Source: an uncultured Pelagibacteraceae bacterium
Lineage (GTDB): Bacteria; Pseudomonadota; Alphaproteobacteria; Pelagibacterales; Pelagibacteraceae
Direction of reading: 5' to 3'
Length of the DNA: 33,248 nt
NCBI GenBank assembly: GCA_902581405.1
Contig: CACHOJ010000008.1
Coordinates: 1 to 33,248 of the forward strand
Shown: positions 6,391 through 14,819 of the stretch, in pieces
How the letters are laid out: each line of letters begins with the position of its first letter
Position numbering within the stretch: the first letter of the stretch is position 1
Made by a program: the position numbers and the translations under genes
Notes under the pieces: generated by a model
Told to the model about the DNA's origin: nothing
The model's database searches: none
What the model saw: only the letters and a program-made list of their open reading frames with translations

Positions 6391-7137
6391 TTAAAAGTTA
6401 ACAAGTTTTTTCATCATTTTGAGATATATACTGCTGCTAGCAGCTCTTATATTAATATTATTATCCTCAAATTTACTAATATCATTTATCAATCCTCCTG
6501 CTTCCTGAACAATTAGTATCCCAGCAGCTATATCCCACAAGTTTATTTTATTGTTAAAGAAACCATCTAATCTTCCAGATCCTACATATGCTAAATCGAG
6601 AGCTGTACATCCTGAACATCGCATATTTAAGCTTGGGTAAATACTCTTCAATCCATTTTGATCTGACGAAAATATACAATCTTCAATATCATTCTTGCTA
6701 GAAACTCTTATTCTGTGGTTATTGAAGTAAGCTCCATTATTTTTTTCTGCAAAAAAAATTTCATTTTTAATTGGATCAAAAACTAAAGCAGATTTTAATT
6801 CATTATCTATTTTTAAAGCTATAGAAATTGCAAAATGAGGTATGCCATGTAAAAAATTTGTTGTTCCATCTATAGGATCAATTATCCAAATTTTGTCTTT
6901 ATCATTATTTTCAATTTTACCACTCTCTTCTGTAAGAAATGAGTAATTTTTTTTTGCTTTTGTAAATTCTTCAATTAAGATTTCTTCTACTCTTTTATCA
7001 GTCTTAGTAACAAAATCTCTTGGACCTTTTTTTGCAACTTGTAAATTTTCAACTTCTCCAAAGTCTCTGATAATAGTTTTTGAAGCTTTTTCACAAGCTT
7101 TAATCATTATGTTTAAATGAGGAGAAATCGAGTTCAT
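6391..7137 (-). CDS. suhB: Inositol monophosphatase family protein (SuhB-like)
   Basis: This 248-residue protein is a lithium-sensitive, Mg-dependent sugar phosphatase of the IMPase family. It has metal ligands EE at 70-71 (TEESG), IDPIDGTTN at 86-94 with Asp87 and Asp90, and the C-terminal motif WDIAAG at 200-205 with Asp201. In E. coli, SuhB is also an RNA-binding factor for rRNA antitermination; whether that holds here is unknown. The substrate could be inositol-1-phosphate, fructose-1,6-bisphosphate or another phosphomonoester. An FBPase role is an attractive inference because the gene is co-oriented with fba, pgk and gap, and no dedicated fbp is visible in the window. It starts 3 nt after the efp stop. 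Confidence 0.85.
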   Translation of the reverse strand: MNSISPHLNIMIKACEKASKTIIRDFGEVENLQVAKKGPRDFVTKTDKRVEEILIEEFTKAKKNYSFLTEESGKIENNDKDKIWIIDPIDGTTNFLHGIPHFAISIALKIDNELKSALVFDPIKNEIFFAEKNNGAYFNNHRIRVSSKNDIEDCIFSSDQNGLKSIYPSLNMRCSGCTALDLAYVGSGRLDGFFNNKINLWDIAAGILIVQEAGGLINDISKFEDNNINIRAASSSIYLKMMKKLVNF

Positions 7138-7140
7138 TAA

Positions 7141-7701
7141 TTAAATTTTTCTTATATATTCTAGAGTTCTAGTATCCAAAATAATTTCATCATCGGCTTC
7201 AACAAAGGGTGGTACCTGTATATTTATTCCATTATCAAGAGTTGCTGGTTTGTATGAGGATGATACCGTCTGTCCTTTTATTGCTGCATCTGTTGTGATA
7301 ATTTTACACTTAATTTGATTTGGAAGTTCAATAGCAATAGGATCTCCATTATGAAAACTTACCGATACCTCAAGATTTTCAGTTAATAATTTCCCTTTTT
7401 CGCCAATTATATTTTTTTTTATCTCTATTTGTTCAAATGTCTTAGGGTCCATAAAAAAATAATTATCTTCATCTGAATAAAGATAATTAAAATTAATTTC
7501 TTCTAAGGTAGCCTTTTCTACGGTTTCACTAGATCTGAACCTTTCATTTAATTTAGTATTTTTACTTAGGCTTTTCATTTCCACTTGAGCAAATGCACCT
7601 CCTTTACCAGGTTTAACGTGTTGAGTCTTTAAAACTTGCCACAAATCATTTTTATATTCTAGGAGCATTCCAACTCTAATTTCTCCTGCATTAATTTTCA
7701 T
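7141..7701 (-). CDS. efp: Translation elongation factor P
   Basis: This 186-residue protein has the full EF-P length and three-domain beta architecture. EF-P enters the E site and rescues ribosomes stalled at polyproline. The modification loop reads HVKPGKGGAFAQVE, with Lys33 at the tip, so it is the lysine type (EpmA-like or unmodified) rather than the Arg/EarP type. The C-terminal OB domain ends in DEIILDTRTLEYIRK, close to the family signature. It overlaps the thiE stop by 4 nt and sits among translation genes in the same run. Confidence 0.96.
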   Translation of the reverse strand: MKINAGEIRVGMLLEYKNDLWQVLKTQHVKPGKGGAFAQVEMKSLSKNTKLNERFRSSETVEKATLEEINFNYLYSDEDNYFFMDPKTFEQIEIKKNIIGEKGKLLTENLEVSVSFHNGDPIAIELPNQIKCKIITTDAAIKGQTVSSSYKPATLDNGINIQVPPFVEADDEIILDTRTLEYIRKI

Positions 7702-8312
7702 TTTAATTTTTTAATAGCTGTTTGAGGTTTATATTTTTTATTATTCCAAACGTAGCCTGAAATAGCTAAAAAATTCGCATTATTCAATAACAGATTTTTA
7801 TAATTTTTTGAATTTATTCCGCCTATTGCTACTAAAGGTATATTAGTTATTTTGTTTACCGCATTTAAAATTTTAGTAGATGCTTTATACCTGGTTTTTT
7901 TTGTTTTTGTTTTATAAAAAGACCCAAAAGCTAAATAATTAGGTTTTGATTTAATAGCAATTTTTGCGAGCCTTAAAGAATTGTGACATGTAATACCAAT
8001 TATTTTATTCCCAACTATATTACGAGCATCTTTTATTTTCATATCTTTTTGGCCCAAATGACAACCGTCAGCATTAAGTTTTTTTGCAAGCAAAGGATCA
8101 TCATTTATTATAAATTTCACATTTTTATTTTTACATATTTTATGTATTCTTTTTCCAATCGAGACTTTTCTTTTTAATGAATATTTTTTTAATCTCATTT
8201 GAAAAAAAAATATTTTATTTGTATCCAAAGCTGATATCAGATCTTTGTAGAAATTTTTTGTTATTTTATTTGGAGAAATAAGATAAATAAATTTTTTTTT
8301 ATTTATTTTCAA
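7698..8312 (-). CDS. thiE: Thiamine-phosphate synthase family protein
   Basis: This 204-residue TIM barrel couples HMP-pyrophosphate with thiazole phosphate to make thiamine phosphate. The N-terminal strand FIYLISP is as in alphaproteobacterial ThiE, FQMRLK (37-42) carries the pyrophosphate-contacting Arg/Lys, INDD is at 69-72, GCHLGQKD at 83-90, and AFGSFYKTKTKK (128-139) fits the substrate loop. VAIGGIN (161-167) forms the phosphate-binding turn. A TenI-like role is possible, but the INDD and HLGQxD elements favour ThiE. It overlaps fba by 14 nt. No riboswitch can fit upstream within coding sequence. thiD lies in another operon at 27.5 kb. Confidence 0.78.
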   Translation of the reverse strand: MKINKKKFIYLISPNKITKNFYKDLISALDTNKIFFFQMRLKKYSLKRKVSIGKRIHKICKNKNVKFIINDDPLLAKKLNADGCHLGQKDMKIKDARNIVGNKIIGITCHNSLRLAKIAIKSKPNYLAFGSFYKTKTKKTRYKASTKILNAVNKITNIPLVAIGGINSKNYKNLLLNNANFLAISGYVWNNKKYKPQTAIKKLK

Positions 8313-9309
8313 GTTCGTTTGACCATTTTCCTTGAGCTGCTAAGGAACACATTCTAGCTCTATGATTAAAAGTTTTTTGAGTTAAATCTTTGTCTTGAGT
8401 ATTTTTTGACCATATTTTTAGAGCACTTTGTTGTAAAGCTCTTCCATATGAGTAAGTCATTATGAAATTAGTATCGTTATTTTTATTTATCATATTTAAA
8501 TTTTCTGTAGCTTCTATTTCTGACTGGCCCCCAGATAAAAAAGCTATCCCGGGCACTTCTTGGGGAACTGAATTTTTAAGACACTCAATTGTTTTTTTTG
8601 AAATCTCTTCAATAGAGATAGAATTTTTTGATTTATTACCGGGCAATATCATATTTGGTTTTAAAATGATTCCTGTAAGGTCAATTTGGTGTATTATTAA
8701 CTCCTCAAAACATTTTTTAAGAACCTCTGAAGTTCTATTAAAACAAAAGTCAGCAGAGTGATCTCCATCCATTAATAGTTCTGGCTCTATAATAGGAACC
8801 ATTTTATTTTCTTGTACTAAAGCAGCATATCTTGCAAGCGCATGAGCATTAGTATGAATTGCTAATTTACTTGGATATATTTTGCTAATTTTATAAACCC
8901 CTCTCCATTTTGTAAATCTAGCTCCAAGTTCATAATACTTTTTTAATCTATCCCTCAATCCATCCAGTCCTTCTGTAATATTCTCCTCTGCGGAGTTTGC
9001 TAATTTTTTTGCTCCAGTATCGACTTTAATTCCAGGTATTGCACCTGATGAAGAAATTAATTCAGGAATTGACTTTCCAAAACTTGAAGTCTGGTTGATT
9101 GTTTCATCATAAAGAATTACACCACCTATACAATCTTTCATACATTCAGATGAAAAAAGTGTTTCTCTAAAAAACTGTCTATTTTCAGGATTTGATGTTA
9201 AATTGACAGACTCTAGTCTTTTTGTCATAGTGCCATTACTTTCATCGGCAGCTAATATACCTTTACCTTTTGAAATGATTTTTAAAGCAATTTGATTAAG
9301 TTCTGTCAT
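8299..9309 (-). CDS. fba: Fructose-bisphosphate aldolase class I
   Basis: This 336-residue enzyme is a eukaryote-like class I (metal-free, Schiff-base) aldolase that cleaves or forms fructose-1,6-bisphosphate. Asp22 lies in KGILAADESNGTM, Lys134 in TKWRGVYKI, the IEPE acids at 174-177, and the Schiff-base Lys217 in ILKPNM. FLSGGQSE at 258-265 forms the phosphate loop. The C-terminal tail is shorter than in muscle aldolase and lacks a terminal Tyr. The start is one base after the pgk stop, inside a tkt-gap-pgk-fba string. Most proteobacteria use class II FbaA or the unrelated DhnA-type class I, so this form is informative about the lineage. Confidence 0.95.
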   Translation of the reverse strand: MTELNQIALKIISKGKGILAADESNGTMTKRLESVNLTSNPENRQFFRETLFSSECMKDCIGGVILYDETINQTSSFGKSIPELISSSGAIPGIKVDTGAKKLANSAEENITEGLDGLRDRLKKYYELGARFTKWRGVYKISKIYPSKLAIHTNAHALARYAALVQENKMVPIIEPELLMDGDHSADFCFNRTSEVLKKCFEELIIHQIDLTGIILKPNMILPGNKSKNSISIEEISKKTIECLKNSVPQEVPGIAFLSGGQSEIEATENLNMINKNNDTNFIMTYSYGRALQQSALKIWSKNTQDKDLTQKTFNHRARMCSLAAQGKWSNELENK

Positions 9310-9310
9310 A

Positions 9311-10489
9311 TCAATTCAAAGCCGTTATACCAGGTAGCTTTTTACCTTCAAGATATTCCAAAAAAGCTCCACCTGCAGTTGAAACAAAATTGAAATTATT
9401 AACAGCATTTAATTTATTTAATAAAGATACTGTATCACCACCTCCAACAACAGAAAAAATTTTCCTCGATTTATTAATTTCAATAATTTTTTTTGCTATT
9501 TTAATACTACCATATGCAAAATTTGGATTTTCAAAATATCCAGCTGGTCCATTCCATAATATGCTATTACTTTTATCAATAATATTTGTTATATTTTTTA
9601 ATGTTTTTGGTCCTATATCTAAAATAATTTCATCATTTAAAACTTGATCTATATTTTTTCTGAGAGGTGATCCATTTAAACCATTAGATACCAATACATC
9701 CTCGGGATACATTATTTTGCAACCTTTCTTTTTTGAAAGAGTAATAATTTCTTTAACTATTTGATTAGAATCTTTTTCTTTAATTGATTTTCCTATATTA
9801 TTTCCAAAATACTCAATAAAATTATTAGCCATACCACCAACGATAACAATATTATCAAATTTGGGGATTAAATTTTTTATAATATTTATTTTAGTTGAAA
9901 TTTTTGATCCTCCAATTATACAAGTGATTGGTTTTGTTATTTCTGAAGTTATTTTAGTAAGAGCATAAACCTCCAACTCAAGTTGCAAGCCAGAAAAAGA
10001 TGGTAAAAACTTTGGAATTTGTTGTATTGATGCATGTGATCGATGAGAACATGAAAAGGCATCATTAACATAAATATCACCCAGACTCGCTAAGTGTTTA
10101 GCAAATCTTTCATCATTTTTTTCCTCCTCAGGATAAAATCTTATATTTTCTAAAATAATAATTTTTTCATTAAATTTGTCAAAAAAGTTTTTATTTTCAA
10201 TTTTAAATACATCATCTGAAATGAGTTTAACACTTACTTTTAATTGTTGTTGTAAATTTTCACTAATAGGTTTCATTGAAAGTTCTTTTACTTTTTTTCC
10301 TTTTGGTCTTCCTGCATGAGATAAAATTATGACTTTGCTTTTTTTTTTAATTAAAAAATTTAAGGTTGGTAAAATTTTATCAATTCTTGTTGTGTCTTTT
10401 ATTTTTCCACTTTCAAGAGGAACATTTAAATCCAGTCTTAATAATACTTTTTTATTATTAAGATTTTTTTCGTTTATAATACTTCTCAT
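9311..10489 (-). CDS. pgk: Phosphoglycerate kinase
   Basis: This 392-residue two-domain kinase interconverts 1,3-bisphosphoglycerate + ADP and 3-phosphoglycerate + ATP. The substrate site is RLDLNVP (18-24), SHAGRPKG is at 57-64, and the Arg of CSHRSHAS is present. The nucleotide domain shows CIIGGSKISTK, WNGPAGYFE and the Gly-rich VVGGGDTVSLL near the C-terminus. The length is normal. Its ATG overlaps the gap stop by one base (TAATG). Confidence 0.97.
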   Translation of the reverse strand: MRSIINEKNLNNKKVLLRLDLNVPLESGKIKDTTRIDKILPTLNFLIKKKSKVIILSHAGRPKGKKVKELSMKPISENLQQQLKVSVKLISDDVFKIENKNFFDKFNEKIIILENIRFYPEEEKNDERFAKHLASLGDIYVNDAFSCSHRSHASIQQIPKFLPSFSGLQLELEVYALTKITSEITKPITCIIGGSKISTKINIIKNLIPKFDNIVIVGGMANNFIEYFGNNIGKSIKEKDSNQIVKEIITLSKKKGCKIMYPEDVLVSNGLNGSPLRKNIDQVLNDEIILDIGPKTLKNITNIIDKSNSILWNGPAGYFENPNFAYGSIKIAKKIIEINKSRKIFSVVGGGDTVSLLNKLNAVNNFNFVSTAGGAFLEYLEGKKLPGITALN

Positions 10490-11496
10490 TAAGAGATTTT
10501 GTGCAACTTTATAGCTATATCACACATTCTATTAGAAAAGCCCCACTCATTATCATACCAAGCAGAGATTTTACCCATATTTAGCCCAACTACATTTGTC
10601 AAAGAGATATCAATGATTGCAGATGCTGAATTATGATTAAAATCAACAGATACTAGCTTTTCATGTGAAATTTCTAATATGTTTATCAATTCATTTTTAG
10701 ATGCAGATTCAAAAGCATCATTAATTCTTTTTATGTCAATTTTTTTTTTTGTGCAGAATACAAACTCTACAAGCGAAACATTTGGTATTGGTACTCTCAT
10801 TGCCACTCCCTCTAATTTTCCTTTAAGGCTTGGAATTATTTGACCTATTGCATTTGATGCTCCTGTAGACGTTGGGACTATAGACAAACTAGCACTCCTT
10901 GCTCTTCTTGGGTCTTTGTGAGAATTATCTAAAATTCTTTGATCGCTTGTAAATGCATGAATAGTAGTCATGAAACCTTTTTCAATTTCAAAATTACTAT
11001 GAAGTACATGTGCAACTGGTGCTAAACAATTAGTAGTACATGATGCAGCAGATATAATTTTATCATTTTTAGATAAAATACTCTCATTTACACCAAAAAC
11101 TATAGTTTTATCTGCATTTTTACATGGAGCAGATACAATCACTTTTTTTGCTCCATTCTTAATATGTTCATTTAATTTCTCTTTTGAATTAAATTTACCT
11201 GTACATTCGAAAACATAGTCAACATCATACTTTTTCCAATCAATATCCTTGATATTGCTCTCTTGTGAATATGAAATTTTATTTTCATTTATAAATAAGT
11301 GATTTTCACGAAATTCTAAATTTGCTTTTAATTTTCCATGTATTGAGTCATACTTTATTAATTGACAAGTAACTTCAGCGTTAGTTCTGTTATTGATATG
11401 ATTAATTTTTAAATTTCTATTTTTATTTTCGATAATTGATCTGGCCACCATCCGACCAATTCTTCCCATACCATTAATTCCAACTTTTATTGTCAT
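10489..11496 (-). CDS. gap: Glyceraldehyde-3-phosphate dehydrogenase
   Basis: This 335-residue phosphorylating GAPDH has the Rossmann motif [10 protein letters not shown] at 6-15, the catalytic Cys153 in SCTTNC, His180 in [10 protein letters not shown], and the phosphate-site string [30 protein letters not shown] is the standard C-terminal signature. The usual Asp at the end of the second strand (as in AINDL), which holds the adenine-ribose hydroxyls of NAD, is Asn36 followed by Arg37 (HINNRT). That suggests NADP can be used, as in gluconeogenic or Calvin-type enzymes; this is inference from one site. The start overlaps the tkt stop by 4 nt (ATGA). Confidence 0.95.
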   Translation of the reverse strand: MTIKVGINGMGRIGRMVARSIIENKNRNLKINHINNRTNAEVTCQLIKYDSIHGKLKANLEFRENHLFINENKISYSQESNIKDIDWKKYDVDYVFECTGKFNSKEKLNEHIKNGAKKVIVSAPCKNADKTIVFGVNESILSKNDKIISAASCTTNCLAPVAHVLHSNFEIEKGFMTTIHAFTSDQRILDNSHKDPRRARSASLSIVPTSTGASNAIGQIIPSLKGKLEGVAMRVPIPNVSLVEFVFCTKKKIDIKRINDAFESASKNELINILEISHEKLVSVDFNHNSASAIIDISLTNVVGLNMGKISAWYDNEWGFSNRMCDIAIKLHKIS

Positions 11497-13457
11497 TTAT
11501 AATTTTTTAGTAATCTTTTTGATTTATTTGCAATATTTAAAGACATTAACTCAAAGTATTTATAAATTTCTTTATAAGGAGCACTTTTTCCAAATTCATC
11601 TATTCCAAAACTCCAACCAGTATCCCCAACATATTTTCTCCAACAGCTAGTAGATCCTGCCTCTATAGATACATTTATTTTAGTTTCATTCAAAATTTTA
11701 TCTTTATATTTTTTTGATTGTAAATCAAAAAGTTCCATACATGGCACTGATATTACTTTTGAGTATATGTTATCTTTGGCTAATTTATGACTTGTTTCAA
11801 TAGCTAAATTTACTTCAGAGCCGCTTGCTAAAATTGTCAATTTAATTTTTCTATTAGTTCTTAAGACTTCATATGCGCCATAAGAGCATTTATTTAGTTT
11901 TGAGTATTTATTTCTTATTGGATTAAGATTTTGCCTAGTTAAAGACAGAACACTTGGTGTTTTTGAGCTTGTTAATGCAAGTTCCCAACATTCAATTGTT
12001 TCTATTCTATCCGCAGGTCTAAAAACATTAAGGTTAGGTATGGCTCTCAATCCAGTTAACTGTTCTATGGGTTGGTGTGTAGGCCCGTCTTCTCCTAATC
12101 CAATAGAGTCATGGGTCATTATATATATTATTTGTTGCTCCATCATTGCTGCTAATCTAATTGATGGTTTACAATAATCAGAAAAAATTAAAAAAGTTCC
12201 TCCATATGGTATTAATCTACTGTGTAAAGCTAATCCATTCATTATTCCGCACATAGCATGCTCTCTCACTCCATAATGAATGTAGTTCCCATCAAAATTT
12301 TTTGGTTTTACAATTTTGTGAAATTTTGTCTTAGTATTATTCGATCCGGCAAGATCTGCCGATCCACCAATAAGTGTATTTCTTTTTTTCATAAGAGAAT
12401 TTAATACAGACTCTGAAGATTTTCTTGATGCAACACTTTTATTTTCATTCAAAGCTACTTTTTTTTCATTTAGCAAAGATGAGGTAAAACTATTTTTGAG
12501 AATTTTATTTATTTTACCTTTTTTCTTATTGTAAGCTTTATTCCAATTACCCTCAACTTTCTGACCCTTTTTACCGATGTCTCTCCAAATTTTTAATATT
12601 TTTTTTGGAATTTCGAATGGTTTATAATTCCATTCTAATTTCTTACGAACCAATTTTATTTCCTCAATTCCCAGGGGGCTTCCATGTGAAGATGCTTTTC
12701 CAGATTTGTTTGGAGATCCATAACCAATTTTAGTTTTACAAGAAATTACAGTCGGTTTGTTTGCTTTTTGAACTTTTTTTAAAGCTTTAAATATTTCATC
12801 TTCTTTATGGCCATCAATTCCAATATAATTCCAACCATAACTTTCAAATCTTTTCTTATAATTATCTGATACTGCTAAACTTGTTGGCCCATCAATTGAT
12901 ATAGAATTATTATCAAATAACATTATTAAGTTTTTTAATTTTAAGTGTCCTGCTAAACTCATTGCTTCATGACTTATACCTTCCATGAGACAACCATCTC
13001 CAGCAATTACATAAGTTTTGTGATTAATTATGTCTTCACCAATTTTTTTTTTTAAAATTTCTTCTGCTAATGCAAAACCAACTGCATTTGAAATTCCTTG
13101 ACCTAATGGACCGGTTGTAGTTTCAATGCCTGAGTTTCGTAAATACTCAGGATGACCTGCACATATAGAGTTAATTTGTCTAAAATTCATTATGTCCTTT
13201 ATTTTCACACTTTTGTAACCTGTTAAATAAAGTAATGAATAAAGTAACATAGATCCGTGACCTGCAGACAAAACGAATCTATCTCTATTTATCCAGCTAG
13301 GATTATTTGGATTAAATTTTAAAAAATATTTGAACAGTATTGTAGAGACATCAGCCATACCCATTGGCATACCCGGATGTCCAGAATTTGCTTTTTGCAC
13401 TGCATCCATTGAAAGAGCACGTATGGAGTTAGATAAGGTTTTATTCAATTTTCTCAA
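11493..13457 (-). CDS. tkt: Transketolase
   Basis: This 654-residue thiamine-diphosphate enzyme moves two-carbon ketol units in the non-oxidative pentose phosphate pathway. Visible elements are [12 protein letters not shown] (25-36), [27 protein letters not shown], the TPP motif [13 protein letters not shown] (153-165), His and Asp residues in [20 protein letters not shown], and the catalytic Glu399 in GVREHAM. The length is normal. The start is TTG at 13457, 7 nt after an AAAGGA ribosome site; no ATG fits the family N-terminus. It is the first gene of a long minus-strand unit and is divergent from the zauP-like gene. It needs the thiamine that ThiE and ThiD help make. Confidence 0.96.
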   Translation of the reverse strand: MRKLNKTLSNSIRALSMDAVQKANSGHPGMPMGMADVSTILFKYFLKFNPNNPSWINRDRFVLSAGHGSMLLYSLLYLTGYKSVKIKDIMNFRQINSICAGHPEYLRNSGIETTTGPLGQGISNAVGFALAEEILKKKIGEDIINHKTYVIAGDGCLMEGISHEAMSLAGHLKLKNLIMLFDNNSISIDGPTSLAVSDNYKKRFESYGWNYIGIDGHKEDEIFKALKKVQKANKPTVISCKTKIGYGSPNKSGKASSHGSPLGIEEIKLVRKKLEWNYKPFEIPKKILKIWRDIGKKGQKVEGNWNKAYNKKKGKINKILKNSFTSSLLNEKKVALNENKSVASRKSSESVLNSLMKKRNTLIGGSADLAGSNNTKTKFHKIVKPKNFDGNYIHYGVREHAMCGIMNGLALHSRLIPYGGTFLIFSDYCKPSIRLAAMMEQQIIYIMTHDSIGLGEDGPTHQPIEQLTGLRAIPNLNVFRPADRIETIECWELALTSSKTPSVLSLTRQNLNPIRNKYSKLNKCSYGAYEVLRTNRKIKLTILASGSEVNLAIETSHKLAKDNIYSKVISVPCMELFDLQSKKYKDKILNETKINVSIEAGSTSCWRKYVGDTGWSFGIDEFGKSAPYKEIYKYFELMSLNIANKSKRLLKNYK

Positions 13458-13468
13458 AAATTTATCCT

Positions 13469-13497
13469 TTGTAGACTTAGGTGAATCAATTTATTAT
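13469..13497 (+). promoter_or_regulatory. Candidate promoter of the zauP-zapA operon
   Basis: TTGTAG (13469-13474) and TATTAT (13492-13497) are spaced by exactly 17 nt. The start point would fall near 13504, leaving a leader of about 7 nt before the ATG at 13511, so the first mRNA may be almost leaderless. Confidence 0.4.
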
Positions 13498-13501
13498 TAT
13501 A
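13496..13501 (-). promoter_or_regulatory. Candidate -10 element for the tkt operon
   Basis: On the minus strand the bases read TATAAT, a perfect -10, about 40 nt before the tkt TTG. No good -35 is seen at 16-18 nt, where the sequence enters the divergent gene. It overlaps the -10 of the opposite promoter. Confidence 0.4.
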
Positions 13502-13510
13502 GATATATAT

Positions 13511-13834
13511 ATGAATTCAATTAGTGAAAAAGAAAAAAAATTGTTTGAAACTTTGGATAAATTAAAAAATTTAGAAACTATAAAACCAGATAAAATTTTA
13601 GAGCTGGAAAGCCTAACCGGACAAAAAAATCAATTAGAGATTGAAAAAAAACAAATTGAGGATAGATACCATCTTCTTTACCGTGAAAATCAAAGTTTAA
13701 AGCAGAAATTTGAAGATATTAAAAAAAGAGAACTGGACGAAAAAAAAAAAGTAGATCAATTTTCAGAGAAAATAGATGAATTAAACCAAGAAACAGATAA
13801 TTTAATGGAAGAAATTGATAAATGGCAAATGTAA
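13511..13834 (+). CDS. Coiled-coil protein, probable ZapA partner (ZauP/DUF4164-like)
   Basis: From the ATG at 13511 the product has 107 residues, nearly all predicted coiled coil: heptad-like Leu/Ile spacing with many Glu/Lys residues from about residue 6 to 100. The frame also opens at 13481, but that start lies upstream of or on the likely promoter and adds a non-coiled hydrophobic stretch, so 13511 is preferred. A coiled-coil gene directly upstream of zapA and divergent from tkt is a known alphaproteobacterial arrangement; in Caulobacter the equivalent protein ZauP works with ZapA to focus the Z-ring. The functional call rests on context and architecture, not on sequence motifs. It overlaps zapA by 13 nt. 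Confidence 0.65.
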   Translation: MNSISEKEKKLFETLDKLKNLETIKPDKILELESLTGQKNQLEIEKKQIEDRYHLLYRENQSLKQKFEDIKKRELDEKKKVDQFSEKIDELNQETDNLMEEIDKWQM

Positions 13835-14268
13835 ACATAAATTTTAATGGAAAAGAATTTTTATTATCTTGTGATGATGGTCAGGAAGAACATTTGGAGG
13901 AATTGGCTTTATATTTAAATGAGAAATTTGATAATCTTAAAAATTCATTAGGCAATATAGGAGAAAACAAATTACTACTTATAAGTTCAATTTCAGTTTT
14001 AGATGAATATTATGAGACTAAAAAAAAAATTGACATACAAAAAAAAGAAATTCAAAAAATCACCGAGAAGTTTAAAGAACTTAAATCATTAGTCTATAAC
14101 TACAGAGATCTTAAAGAAAAAGAGACTTCAGAACTTAGTAAAAAACAAAATGACTTAAAGCTTGAAATTGAGGCTAGTCGAAATAATTACGAGAATTTAG
14201 TTGATAGAACTACCATTGAGTTAGAAAATTTTATAAAAAGAAATCATTCAGATACTAAAACTCAATAA
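13822..14268 (+). CDS. zapA: Cell division protein ZapA
   Basis: This 148-residue protein begins with the ZapA fold: VNINFNGKEFLLSCDDGQEE, then HLEELALYLNEKFDNLKNS, and LLISSISVLDEYYETKKKID leading into a coiled coil. ZapA tetramers cross-link FtsZ filaments at midcell. The C-terminal coiled coil is longer than in E. coli ZapA (109 residues) and continues to about residue 140. It overlaps the preceding coiled-coil gene, its probable partner. The next gene starts 5 nt after the stop; in E. coli and some relatives, 6S RNA lies at this junction, but there is no room for it here. Confidence 0.85.
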   Translation: MANVNINFNGKEFLLSCDDGQEEHLEELALYLNEKFDNLKNSLGNIGENKLLLISSISVLDEYYETKKKIDIQKKEIQKITEKFKELKSLVYNYRDLKEKETSELSKKQNDLKLEIEASRNNYENLVDRTTIELENFIKRNHSDTKTQ

Positions 14269-14273
14269 ATATA

Positions 14274-14819
14274 GTGCCCAAAGAAATTTTGAGAAATAAG
14301 TTAATAAATTTAAGAAGAAATAATTATATAGATCAAGGTATAAACTTTACCCAACTTAGTAGGATTTTAAAAAAATTTGACCCAAAAAAAAAAATAACAA
14401 TTGGTTTTTACTTTCCAATAAATAGTGAGATTGAATGTTTTAAAGTTTTGAGGAAGTTGGAAAAAGAAAAATTTAAAATATCCTTACCTGTAACTAAGAA
14501 AAATAGAAAGATGGATTTTTATCAATGGTCCTCAAAAGATATTCTTAAAATTAGCAAGATAGGTATTCCTGAACCAGATAACAAGAATAAAATTATACCG
14601 GATGTTTTGATCGTTCCCCTTGTTGGATTTGATAAGAATAAATATAGATTAGGATATGGGGGAGGATACTATGATAGGTATATAAAAAAAACTTTAAAAT
14701 TTAAAAAAATTTTAACAGTTGGTTTTGCTTTTTCGTTTCAAGAAATTACAAAAGTTCCTATAAACGAATTTGATCAAAAACTTGATATTATTTTGACGAA
14801 TAAAGGAATTTTTAAATGA
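14274..14819 (+). CDS. fau: 5-formyltetrahydrofolate cyclo-ligase
   Basis: This 181-residue enzyme of the 5-FCL/YgfA family uses ATP to convert 5-formyl-THF to methenyl-THF, returning a folate dead-end to one-carbon metabolism. The basic N-terminus contains LRNKLINLRR, the central part contains IGFYFPINSEIE, and the diagnostic LGYGGGYYDRYI loop is near residues 125-136. The start is GTG at 14274, 5 nt after the zapA stop. It overlaps ymdB by 4 nt. The zapA-fau pairing is widespread in proteobacteria. Confidence 0.9.
   Translation: MPKEILRNKLINLRRNNYIDQGINFTQLSRILKKFDPKKKITIGFYFPINSEIECFKVLRKLEKEKFKISLPVTKKNRKMDFYQWSSKDILKISKIGIPEPDNKNKIIPDVLIVPLVGFDKNKYRLGYGGGYYDRYIKKTLKFKKILTVGFAFSFQEITKVPINEFDQKLDIILTNKGIFK

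Noticed and set aside
8298..8400. Search for a TPP riboswitch before thiE
   Set aside because: The upstream region is fba coding sequence and no conserved thi-box motif is visible.
13481..13510. Ten-residue N-terminal extension of the ZauP-like protein
   Set aside because: This start would lie upstream of or within the candidate promoter and adds a segment outside the coiled coil.
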